In this document: piece after piece, positions 7,575-14,863 of the stretch
How positions within the stretch are numbered: the stretch's first letter is position 1
Layout of the letters: each line of letters starts with the position of its first letter
NCBI GenBank assembly: GCA_009838465.1
Contig: VXRN01000006.1
Span: 1-47,729, forward strand
DNA from: Dehalococcoidia bacterium
GTDB lineage: Bacteria; Chloroflexota; Dehalococcoidia; Lucifugimonadales; UBA1123
Direction: 5' to 3'
DNA: 47,729 nt
Notes under the pieces: generated by a model
What the model was told of the DNA's origin: nothing
Seen by the model: only the letters and a program-made list of their open reading frames with translations
The model's database searches: none
Made by a program: the position numbers and the translations under genes

Positions 7575-8732
7575 ATGGCAGAAGTGGTAATCATCGGCGG
7601 CGGTGTGATGGGATGCAGCATCCTCTACAATCTCGCCGAGCGTGGCGTTTCGGACACCGTTCTTCTGGAGAGAGACGTACTGGGATCCGGCTCGACCGGA
7701 AGATCGCAGGCCATACTCAGGATGCACTACTCCAACGAGGTGACCACACGTCTCGCTTGGGACAGTCTCTCAATTTTCAGGGACTTTCACGAGATTACGG
7801 GGATGTCGTCGGGTTACACCAAGACTGGCTATTTCGTAATCGTCGGGCCGGAAGATCGCGATGCGATGCTGGAAAACGTGGCTATGCAGCGTGGCGCGGG
7901 CGTGGATACGTCCATTGTTACCGCCGAGGACGTGGAAGAGATCGCTCCGATGGTGCGCACATTCGATGGCGAATCTTTCGCCTATGAGCCGGAGTCCGGG
8001 TACGCCGACCCATATTCGGTGACTACCGGATACGCAAATGCGGCTCGTGAAAAAGGAGCGGAGATCCGGTCCGAATCGCCTGCGGTGGGAATCGAAGTCA
8101 CCGGCAATCGGGTGACCGCCGTCCTGACCGAGAATGAGCGCATAGAGACGCCTATTGCCGTGGTGGCCGCGGGCCCTTGGTCCGGCCCTCTGCTTGCCTC
8201 GGTAGGGGTAGAAGTGCCGCTGCGACCAATCCGACACCAAGTTGTGATGCTCCGCAGGCCGCAGGACGTGGTGCCGGACCATCCGATAATCGGCGACGTT
8301 GTAAACGATATGTCGCCCCGTCCGGACGCGGGCAATCTGACGCTAATCGGCGTGGGCGAGGATGAGGATGCGTCGCCCGACACCTTCAACCAGGGCGTTG
8401 ACATGCCGATGGTCGAGGCGACGTTCGAGAAACTCGTGAAGCGAATGCCCGGCATGGCTCAGGCGCTTTTCCGCGGCGGCTGGAGCGGACTGTTCACTAC
8501 CACACCCGACTGGCATCCGGTTCTGGACAGGGTGGAGGGAATAGACGGACTTTACCTCTCCGTGGGCTTCAGCGGGCACGGATTCAAGCTGTCCCCGATG
8601 ATAGGCGTGGTGATGTCCGAGCTCATTACCCAGGGCAGGGCGACGAGCCTGGACATTTCGGAGATGAGCCTGGACCGCTTCGCCGAGAGCCGCCTGATGC
8701 GCTCCCGATACTCCATGCAGGTACTCGCCTGA
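7575..8732 (+). CDS. FAD-dependent amino-acid/sarcosine-type oxidoreductase (DadA/SoxB family)
   Basis: An FAD-linked oxidase or dehydrogenase of the D-amino-acid oxidase fold, 385 aa. The N-terminal Rossmann motif is VVIIGGGVMGCSILYNLAERG-like (residues 3-23, GGGVMG core), with an acidic ribose ligand in LLERD. The C-terminal motif GFSGHGFKLSPMIG contacts the flavin in this family. Sarcosine, dimethylglycine and related N-methyl amines or amino acids are the family's usual substrates; the actual one is unknown. GAGGT lies about 6 nt before the ATG. It is convergent with ridA across a repeat-filled gap. Confidence 0.87.
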   Translation: MAEVVIIGGGVMGCSILYNLAERGVSDTVLLERDVLGSGSTGRSQAILRMHYSNEVTTRLAWDSLSIFRDFHEITGMSSGYTKTGYFVIVGPEDRDAMLENVAMQRGAGVDTSIVTAEDVEEIAPMVRTFDGESFAYEPESGYADPYSVTTGYANAAREKGAEIRSESPAVGIEVTGNRVTAVLTENERIETPIAVVAAGPWSGPLLASVGVEVPLRPIRHQVVMLRRPQDVVPDHPIIGDVVNDMSPRPDAGNLTLIGVGEDEDASPDTFNQGVDMPMVEATFEKLVKRMPGMAQALFRGGWSGLFTTTPDWHPVLDRVEGIDGLYLSVGFSGHGFKLSPMIGVVMSELITQGRATSLDISEMSLDRFAESRLMRSRYSMQVLA

Positions 8733-8742
8733 ACTCGCGAAA

Positions 8743-8941
8743 GTCCCTTCCCCCTCTGGGTGCTCACAAGGGTAGGTAAAAGTCCCCTCCCCCTTGATGG
8801 GGGAAGGTTAGAGCCTGCCCCGTACTTGATACGGGGATGGGGGTGACCCCGCCAACCCAACTTCAATGCCTACCCTTCTTAGCTCCCCCTGGGAGAGGGC
8901 TAGTGCCTGCCCCGTACTTGATACGGGGGCTAGGGTGATGA
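8743..8941. repeat. Two copies of composite dispersed repeat between convergent genes
   Basis: Two tandem-like copies carry CCCTCTCC/GGGAGAGG-type palindromes and the block CCTGCCCCGTACTTGATACG, followed by a GGGGTGA tail. The first copy also has the phrase GCTCACAAGGGTAGGTAAA, seen again near 42670 and, in part, near 1060 and 47695. The gap lies between convergent stop codons and may end transcripts from both sides. Confidence 0.75.
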
Positions 8942-8944
8942 CGC

Positions 8945-9418
8945 TCAGCCTTCCTCGACCTCGATAATTACCTCTATCTCCACAGGGATGTCGTTGGGGA
9001 GAGAAGCCATTCCGACAGCTGAGCGCGCGTGGCGGCCGGCGTCTCCGAAGACCTCCACGAACAGGTCGGAGCAGCCGTTTATGACTGCCGGCTGCTGGTT
9101 GAATTCGGGGTCGCAGTTGACCATTCCGAGCAATTTTACCACACGCTTCACGTTGTTCAGGCTGCCCGCCTCGCCTCTCATACGGGCCAGGATGTTGATT
9201 CCTGTCAGCCGCGCAGCCTCGTAGCCCTCCTCCTGGGTCAGGTCGCGGCCAACCTTGCCGGACGGCGCCGTGCCGTCCTCGCGTTCGGCGGGACCTAGAC
9301 CCGACAGGAATATCAGGTTGCCGACGCGAACGCCGGGGACGTAGTTGGCTATGGGAGGTGGCGCCTCGGCCGGCAACTTGATGCCCAGTTCTTCGAGTCT
9401 TGCTTCTATGTCTGCCAT
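8945..9418 (-). CDS. RidA/YjgF/UK114 family protein
   Basis: A 157-aa member of the RidA family, whose best-known members hydrolyse reactive imine/enamine intermediates. It opens with MADIEARLEELGIKLP, typical of the longer RidA subgroup. It continues with YVPGVRVGNLIFLSG and ends VPVEIEVIIEVEEG-like (NDIPVEIEVIIEVE). The canonical catalytic arginine near the C-terminus (R in xCRxE-type motifs) is not evident, as in many non-archetypal Rid groups. ATG 9418 is chosen because AGGAGG lies 8 nt upstream; the longer frame to 9490 lacks a site. It follows the second Rieske alpha gene by 75 bp on the same strand, so it may be the last member of that run. Confidence 0.85.
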   Translation of the reverse strand: MADIEARLEELGIKLPAEAPPPIANYVPGVRVGNLIFLSGLGPAEREDGTAPSGKVGRDLTQEEGYEAARLTGINILARMRGEAGSLNNVKRVVKLLGMVNCDPEFNQQPAVINGCSDLFVEVFGDAGRHARSAVGMASLPNDIPVEIEVIIEVEEG

Positions 9419-9493
9419 GCGGATTTCCTCCTGGTACTCACCTGCTGTTTGCGGCTTCTGAATGAGGGCCTTGTCATGTCCATAAGGCAATGC

Positions 9494-10801
9494 TCACGTC
9501 TTTTCAGGAATCCGGTCTGCCGTCTCGACCTTATCCAGTCCCATTAGATGACCGTGCCATTGCCGCCAGAATGCCCGCATCTGTAACTCGTCGGAAGTCA
9601 GGGCTTGGCGGTGCATACCCCGGGATACATCGGAACGTCCCATTTCGCGGGCCCGAAAGCCGACCTGGGATGATTCAACAGCCTCTACGTCGTCAGGAGT
9701 CGCAAAGCCCCCTGGACCCTGGAAAGTGACGAAGTTCTCAAGCCGGCGAGCCAGCAGGTTCGGGCTGTGCTCCGCGGGAACCAGGTTCCAGGTAGTTACT
9801 TCTGTCCTGTCCGGCGCAGCGGGATCGAATACCCGGATGAAGGTGAATAAGAAGTCGTTGATTAGCAAGTTGGGAAAAATGAGAAGGGAGTGGTTCGTAT
9901 CGGCTATTTGACGAGTCCGCTCTTCTCCAAACCGTTCAACCAGACGCTCGCGGATTCCTGCGATCTCTTCTTTGGTGTCTTCACCAAAGAGAGGGTGCCA
10001 GTGGGCAACGGTCCGGCCGGCCATGTCACTGGCTACTCCCACTACGTGGCCGTTGCCCAAAGCCCGAACCGGTCCAGGATCCCAGTTCTCGAGTGGACTC
10101 ATTCGGCTTTCTCCCGGCATATCTCTGTTCAGGTCGGAAAGGTATTCGAAGCAGGTTCTATGCACCGGCATGAGATGGTAGCCGTCAGTGGAGTTCTCAA
10201 CCATCAACTTCCAATTTGAACGCACAGCGTATTTGTTGAATCCACGGCTTACCTTCATGCCCTCCTCGGACTGGTCGGCTACGAGATCAATGTATTCTTT
10301 GGCCCCTGCAAGGTAGGCGCGTAGATCCTCGACGTGCCGGTTGAAGCTGACGAAGTAAAAGCCACGATAACTGTCCACCCGGGGAGGCGATCTCAGTCCC
10401 ATCTCCGCCCGGTCAAACCCCTCGCTGTAGCCCGCTGCGTCGGGCATTCCCACGAGTTCTCCATCTGTGCTAAAGGTCCAGGCGTGGTAGAAGCATTGAA
10501 ATACCCTGGCGTTGCCCTCATCGTGGCGGCATATCAGGGCGCCGCGGTGAGGGCAGGTGTTCAGAAACACCCTCACCCGGTCGTCTCTGCCCCTGACGAA
10601 GAACAGTGGGCGTCCGGCCACGTTTCGACGGCGGTAGTCTCCCGGCTTCTCCACTTCCGATTCGTGTCCCAGAAACAGCCAACACCGGTCGAATATACGG
10701 TCCCTCTCCAACTCCAGGATATGTGGTGAGGTCAAAGAGGAGCGGTGATAACGAAAGATACCCCTTTCACTATCATCAATGACTAAGTCTTTCGTCTCCA
10801 A
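9494..10801 (-). CDS. Rieske non-heme iron oxygenase, alpha subunit (copy 1)
   Basis: The catalytic large subunit of a ring-hydroxylating-type dioxygenase, 435 aa. The Rieske [2Fe-2S] ligands are seen as CPHRG (about residue 85) and CFYHAW (about 105). The mononuclear iron site is DGYHLMPVH (about 207-215), with a later aspartate in ATPDDVEAVE. The start is TTG 10801 with GAGAGG 6 nt upstream. It is highly similar to the copy at 11387-12706, and a single beta-subunit gene lies between them, so this is a tandem duplication. The electron-transfer partners (ferredoxin, reductase) are not in the window. The substrate is unknown; its place downstream of the PKS suggests tailoring of the polyketide, but catabolism of an aromatic compound is equally plausible on family grounds. 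Confidence 0.92.
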   Translation of the reverse strand: METKDLVIDDSERGIFRYHRSSLTSPHILELERDRIFDRCWLFLGHESEVEKPGDYRRRNVAGRPLFFVRGRDDRVRVFLNTCPHRGALICRHDEGNARVFQCFYHAWTFSTDGELVGMPDAAGYSEGFDRAEMGLRSPPRVDSYRGFYFVSFNRHVEDLRAYLAGAKEYIDLVADQSEEGMKVSRGFNKYAVRSNWKLMVENSTDGYHLMPVHRTCFEYLSDLNRDMPGESRMSPLENWDPGPVRALGNGHVVGVASDMAGRTVAHWHPLFGEDTKEEIAGIRERLVERFGEERTRQIADTNHSLLIFPNLLINDFLFTFIRVFDPAAPDRTEVTTWNLVPAEHSPNLLARRLENFVTFQGPGGFATPDDVEAVESSQVGFRAREMGRSDVSRGMHRQALTSDELQMRAFWRQWHGHLMGLDKVETADRIPEKT

Positions 10802-10888
10802 GCGATGCCTCTCTATGCAGGTCCGGCCGAAGGGCTCGCCAACTTAGTCCGCAGGTGGACGTTCCACTCGACCCGTTCCTCGTCAATC

Positions 10889-11383
10889 CTAGAAGATGAT
10901 GCTCACCGCCCCGTGCTCGGTCAGGGCTTCATGGTCCAGCGTTGCCCGCCGGTGGCTGATTCTGAATCCTCCGTCAGCGCGCCTTATCCTGTATTCGTAG
11001 CGGCCGACGTAGGAGGCGACCTCGCCACTGCGGAACCGGTAAACCAGGGCGTTGGCGCTCACTGCAAGATCACCGTCGTCGGCCTGCCTGACCCTCACAT
11101 TGCTGATGAACCGCCGGGTGCGGGACCAGGGATATTCCCGGTGGGCGTGGCGGCTGTTCAGGCGCTTCACCCTGGCCCGAATGCGCACGATATCATCGTC
11201 AATGAAAACCAGGTCGTGCGCGGGGTCTCCTTCCGGCAGGTCGGTAGTGGGAACCACGTATCTGGCATCCTCGGTGAAGAGGTCGGCCCACTCATCCAGA
11301 CGCCACTCGTCCAACAATGCCGCTTCTTCGTAGAGGAAGTCCTCCACTTCTTCTCTGAGGGAGTGGGCTTGGCTTATCCGCAT
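10889..11383 (-). CDS. Ring-hydroxylating dioxygenase, beta subunit
   Basis: The small, non-catalytic subunit of Rieske dioxygenases, 164 aa, with a SnoaL/NTF2-like fold. Recognisable features are FLYEEAALLDEWRLDEWADLF near the N-terminus, the internal RVKRLNSRHAHREYPWSRTRRF, and the C-terminal FRISHRRATLDHEAL. It starts 3 bp after the upstream alpha gene's stop, with AAGGTGA inside the end of that gene, so the two are translationally linked. One beta gene may serve both alpha subunits. Confidence 0.9.
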   Translation of the reverse strand: MRISQAHSLREEVEDFLYEEAALLDEWRLDEWADLFTEDARYVVPTTDLPEGDPAHDLVFIDDDIVRIRARVKRLNSRHAHREYPWSRTRRFISNVRVRQADDGDLAVSANALVYRFRSGEVASYVGRYEYRIRRADGGFRISHRRATLDHEALTEHGAVSIIF

Positions 11384-11386
11384 ATC

Positions 11387-12706
11387 TCAATCACCTTTTG
11401 GGGGGCGGTCCGCTGTCTCGACCTTATCCAGGCCCATCAAATGACCGTGCCACCGCCGCCAGAATACCCGCATCTGTAACTCGTCGGAAATCAAGGCTTG
11501 GCGGTGCATACCCCGGGAGACATCGTTCCATTCCACTTCACGGGCCTGAAAGCCGGTCTGGCACGATTCAATCGCTTCTACATCATCCGGAAGAGCGAAG
11601 CCTCCCGGACCCGTGAGAGTGAGGGTGTTGTCCGACCGGCGAGTCAACAGGTCCGAACTATGCCCACCGGGGACGAGGCTCCAGGTGGTTACTTCTGTCC
11701 TGTCCGGCGCGGTAGGCCAATAAACTCTGACAGCGGTGAACATTAAGTCGAAGATGAACAGATTGGGGTAGATCATAATAAAGCGGTTATTGTCCGCTAT
11801 CCGATATGCTCGCTCTTCTCCAAACTGCTCAACCAGGCGCTCACGGATTCCTGTGATCTCTTCTTTCATATCTTCACCAAAGATAGGGTGCCAGTGGGCG
11901 ACGGTTCGACCACCCGATCCACTGCTTACTCCCATTACGTGGCCGTTGCCCAAGGCATGGACCGGACCGGGCTGCCAGCTCTTCATTGTGTCCATTACGC
12001 TCTCGCCCGGTATATCTGTGATGAGATCGGAAAGGTATTCGAAGTAGGTTCTATGCACAGGCATAAGGTGATAGCCGTCAATTCCGTTCTCACTCATCAA
12101 TTTCCAGTTTGACCGTGTAGTGAATCGGTGAGAACCGCGGCTCACCTTCATGCCCACCTCGGACTGGTCGGCAACGAGATCGAGGCATTCTCTTGCTCCG
12201 GCAAGAAAGGTGCGCAGGTCTTCGACATGTTCGTTGAAGCTGACGAAGTAAAAGCCACGGTAGCTGTCCACCCGTGGCGGTGATCTCAGTCCCATCTCCG
12301 CCCGGTCGAAATCCTCGCTGTATCCTGCCGAGTCGGGCGTCCCCACGAGTTCTCCTCTTGTGCTGAAGGTCCAGGCGTGGTAGAAGCACTGAAAAACCCT
12401 GGCGTTGCCCTCATCGTGGCGGCATATCAGGGCGCCGCGGTGAGGACAGGTGTTCAGGAAAACCCTCACCTGGTCGTCTCTGCCCCTGACGAAGAACAGC
12501 GGTCGTCCAGCCACGGTTCGTCGGCGGTAGTCGCCCGGTCTCTCCACTTCCGATTCGTGTCCCAGATACAGCCAGCACCGGTCGAATATGCGCTCCCACT
12601 CCAGCTCCAGGATACGTGGTGAGGTCAAAGTGGAGCGACGATAACGAAAGATGCCCCTTTCACTGTCATCAATGATTAAATCTTTGATCAAGTCTTTCGT
12701 ATCCAA
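11387..12706 (-). CDS. Rieske non-heme iron oxygenase, alpha subunit (copy 2)
   Basis: Large subunit with the same plan as copy 1. The Rieske ligands are CPHRG and CFYHAW, and the iron-binding site is DGYHLMPVH. A carboxylate candidate lies in LPDDVEAIES. I choose TTG 12706, which opens LDTKDLIKD as in copy 1 (LETKDLVID), with GGAG 7 nt upstream; an ATG at 12718 overlaps that site. Divergence from copy 1 is concentrated in the C-terminal catalytic half (for example FIMIYPNLFIFDLMF versus LLIFPNLLINDFLF), which would fit different substrates. It is cotranscribed with the beta gene and probably with the hydrolase 73 bp upstream. Confidence 0.92.
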   Translation of the reverse strand: MDTKDLIKDLIIDDSERGIFRYRRSTLTSPRILELEWERIFDRCWLYLGHESEVERPGDYRRRTVAGRPLFFVRGRDDQVRVFLNTCPHRGALICRHDEGNARVFQCFYHAWTFSTRGELVGTPDSAGYSEDFDRAEMGLRSPPRVDSYRGFYFVSFNEHVEDLRTFLAGARECLDLVADQSEVGMKVSRGSHRFTTRSNWKLMSENGIDGYHLMPVHRTYFEYLSDLITDIPGESVMDTMKSWQPGPVHALGNGHVMGVSSGSGGRTVAHWHPIFGEDMKEEITGIRERLVEQFGEERAYRIADNNRFIMIYPNLFIFDLMFTAVRVYWPTAPDRTEVTTWSLVPGGHSSDLLTRRSDNTLTLTGPGGFALPDDVEAIESCQTGFQAREVEWNDVSRGMHRQALISDELQMRVFWRRWHGHLMGLDKVETADRPPKGD

Positions 12707-12779
12707 ACAACGCTCCATTGGAATGCTAGGCTCGCGGAAGCTGGTCTAGCCAAGGAGAGGGACACTGATTGAGTCGGCC

Positions 12780-13685
12780 TCATCCTAGGTCAATAGTCTT
12801 AAGAAACTCAAGCATAGTCTCGGCACAGTTCTCAGGTTGTTCAAACTGGAGAAAGTGCGAGGTTTCAGGCAGAAAGTCGTAGTCAACCATGTCCACGTCT
12901 TGGAAGTCAAACGTGGGCAGGTACGAGTACGGTAAAGTGGGGTCGGCCCCAATGACTTTCGTGGGACTGAGAAGCGTATCGAAGTCCACGAGTGGCGCAT
13001 AGGTGCCGGCGTATTCATGCAAACGAGCCTCATACTCGGGGGGACAGCATAGTTCGTAGCCCTCTCCACTACTGCTTTCCCTCAGCGTCGTCTTGGCAAA
13101 GAGGTCAAAGACTCCCGGAGCCACGTTCCGAAAATTGGGAACGAAGGAAAGTATTCCGGCGAGATCTTCCAGGGCGTTAAACCGATAAGTGCGGCGACGA
13201 GTCATGGCAGCCAGCCGGGAGGTGGCTTCCTCGAACCCCTGATGATCGCGGCCGGGCTTGCACAATGGTGGGTCAAACAGCACTCTCGCAGCATATTCGC
13301 TGCCCTTGCCCATGGACAACAGAGTGATGAGGGACGAGATTGAGTGAAACACGCCTACTTTGGGTTTGTCGCCAAAATGTCGGTCAATAGCCTCAACGAT
13401 CTTGTCGTGGTCCAGGATCATCGTTGGAAGGGTATGGTTATGTAGGGAACTGACTGAGTTCCAACCGTGGTTTCGGAGGTCATATAACACAAGATCGAAA
13501 TCTTCGGTCAAGAGGGTCCAGAATGGATAATACAGATCTATAGCAAGGCCGTTGCCGTGACTCAAGACAAGCCGTGGACCTTCCGGGTTCCCGTGACGAC
13601 GCAGGGTGATAGTGGTTTCGTCGTCCACTGGCACATCAAGTGTGGCAAGCGGCTCAGGTACATCCCAAACGACTTCTGTTGACAT
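12780..13685 (-). CDS. Alpha/beta-hydrolase
   Basis: A serine hydrolase of the alpha/beta fold, about 301 aa. The oxyanion-hole region is LSHGNG, the predicted nucleophile elbow is GVFHSISSL (departing from GxSxG), and the catalytic histidine is in TSHFLQFEQPE. It sits in the same-strand run between the PPTase and the Rieske genes. It is therefore a candidate release enzyme (thioesterase-like) for the PKS, which has no thioesterase domain of its own. Hydrolysis of a ring-cleavage product would be the alternative if the Rieske enzymes are catabolic. ATG 13685 has a GAGTGGTG-type site upstream; an in-frame ATG at 13712 has none. Confidence 0.8.
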   Translation of the reverse strand: MSTEVVWDVPEPLATLDVPVDDETTITLRRHGNPEGPRLVLSHGNGLAIDLYYPFWTLLTEDFDLVLYDLRNHGWNSVSSLHNHTLPTMILDHDKIVEAIDRHFGDKPKVGVFHSISSLITLLSMGKGSEYAARVLFDPPLCKPGRDHQGFEEATSRLAAMTRRRTYRFNALEDLAGILSFVPNFRNVAPGVFDLFAKTTLRESSSGEGYELCCPPEYEARLHEYAGTYAPLVDFDTLLSPTKVIGADPTLPYSYLPTFDFQDVDMVDYDFLPETSHFLQFEQPENCAETMLEFLKTIDLG

Positions 13686-13740
13686 ACTCAAACACCACTC
13701 TTTCAATGCCATGTCGGGTTACAATCGTGGTTCGCGTAGC

Positions 13741-14517
13741 CTATGGATTCCCGTTTTCACGGGAATGACGGTAAATGTCAGCACAGGCTACTTCATAGGC
13801 TACCGACGCGGCAAATTCCTCGTTGCCAATGTACTCTATCTGCCATTTCTGTGCAGGCATCTCAGGAAACTGAAACCGACTCTTCGTTCCACTATACATT
13901 GCCGATGGTATCTCGAAGCTCGAAGGATCAAGCGAAAAGCCCATGCCCACCGCCTTGATCAGCGCTTCCTTCATTGTCCAGAACTTAAAGAACAGGTCTA
14001 TCTTACGAGATCCGCAAGTCAAAGCAAGGGCAGACCGTTCGTTTGGGCCAAAGACCAGCTTGCTCAAATCATCAATGTCTTCGCGGGCGACGCGCTCCTC
14101 TACATCCACGCCAAGCTGGCCATGAGGGGCAAATGCGATCAGGCCATGTTTGCCGCTGTGGCTTACGTTGAAGCTATTCGTTATACGTCTATTATTCCGC
14201 ATCGCATAAGGCTTACCATAACGGGACTCCCCAAATGTGAGTTGCCTGTTGTCGAATCCCATTTGACCGCACAGGATAGCCCGAAGCGCGGAACGGCACA
14301 AGATAAATCTGCGGCTTGGTCCAGGGTAGAGGAATCGGCGAGAGCGGGCCAATTCGTCCTGGTCGAGCCAGGACAATGCTGACGCCTCACGGTCTGCGTG
14401 AGGCGTCAGATCAACGTGCAAGACGGTGACGGCGTTGACTTTGCAGAAGGGACTCCACCACTGTTGAGAGTCAGGTGCAGGCACTATTGGGCGCCCACAA
14501 CGCGACACACCAGGCAT
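13741..14517 (-). CDS. 4'-phosphopantetheinyl transferase (Sfp type)
   Basis: Transfers phosphopantetheine from CoA to carrier-protein serines and so activates the PKS ACP domain and the discrete ACP. The 258-aa length fits the Sfp subgroup. Landmarks are FNVSHSGKHGLIAF, the magnesium-binding LGVDVE, and FFKFWTMKEALIKAVGMG with the catalytic WxxKEA. The ATG overlaps the ACP stop by one base (TGATG), which shows translational coupling and fixes the start. An in-frame start at 14577 inside the ACP gene is rejected. The last nine residues (RHSRENGNP) are encoded by a dispersed palindromic repeat, so the original C-terminus has been replaced or extended. Confidence 0.92.
   Translation of the reverse strand: MPGVSRCGRPIVPAPDSQQWWSPFCKVNAVTVLHVDLTPHADREASALSWLDQDELARSRRFLYPGPSRRFILCRSALRAILCGQMGFDNRQLTFGESRYGKPYAMRNNRRITNSFNVSHSGKHGLIAFAPHGQLGVDVEERVAREDIDDLSKLVFGPNERSALALTCGSRKIDLFFKFWTMKEALIKAVGMGFSLDPSSFEIPSAMYSGTKSRFQFPEMPAQKWQIEYIGNEEFAASVAYEVACADIYRHSRENGNP
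13743..13772. repeat. Dispersed palindrome (TTCCCGTTTTCACGGGAA type) overlapping the PPTase 3' end
   Basis: The palindrome TTCCCGT..ACGGGAA followed by TGACGG belongs to a family also seen near 25440, 28470, 32930, 44708 and 47640. Here it lies inside the end of a coding sequence, whereas the other copies are intergenic or within the MITE-like element. Confidence 0.75.
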
Positions 14518-14762
14518 CAGGCGGCGTTTGCGTCCAGGAGTTCGACCAATGTCGCCAACTTCAGAGGCTGGTCGCAATCTTCAGGATTAAAATTGACATT
14601 GAACTCGTCCTGGATTACGCCCACAAACGAAACTAGGTCCATAGAGGACACTCCAATCTCGCTGAGGCTCGTGCTAAAGTCCAGGTCCGCGCTGATCGGC
14701 TGACCATCCACTTCCAGGTTTTCACTAATGAGCTTTCTGAGACGATCTTCGGTTGATGCCAT
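14517..14762 (-). CDS. Discrete acyl carrier protein
   Basis: An 81-aa stand-alone acyl carrier protein. The phosphopantetheine site is IGVSSMDLVSFV, with Ser in place of the usual Asp before the modified Ser (GVSS rather than GxDS). It is acidic and helical, the normal size for ACP. GGAGG lies about 10 nt before ATG 14762; a longer frame to 14804 lacks a site. It lies 101 bp after the PKS, whose last module ends without a carrier domain, and overlaps the PPTase by one base. The likely role is to receive the chain from, or deliver substrate to, the terminal KS of the PKS. Confidence 0.92.
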   Translation of the reverse strand: MASTEDRLRKLISENLEVDGQPISADLDFSTSLSEIGVSSMDLVSFVGVIQDEFNVNFNPEDCDQPLKLATLVELLDANAA

Positions 14763-14863
14763 TTGACACAATCCTCCAAATGATGATTCACCAGTTCGAT
14801 TCACTTTGATCTAAACCAATATCGCGATCTTTAAGTTATATATTCACCTCCGGAATTTCAAGC

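Noticed and set aside
14517..14577. PPTase start 60 bp further upstream
   Set aside because: It would lie inside the ACP gene. The TGATG overlap at 14517 is the usual coupling and gives a family-like N-terminus.
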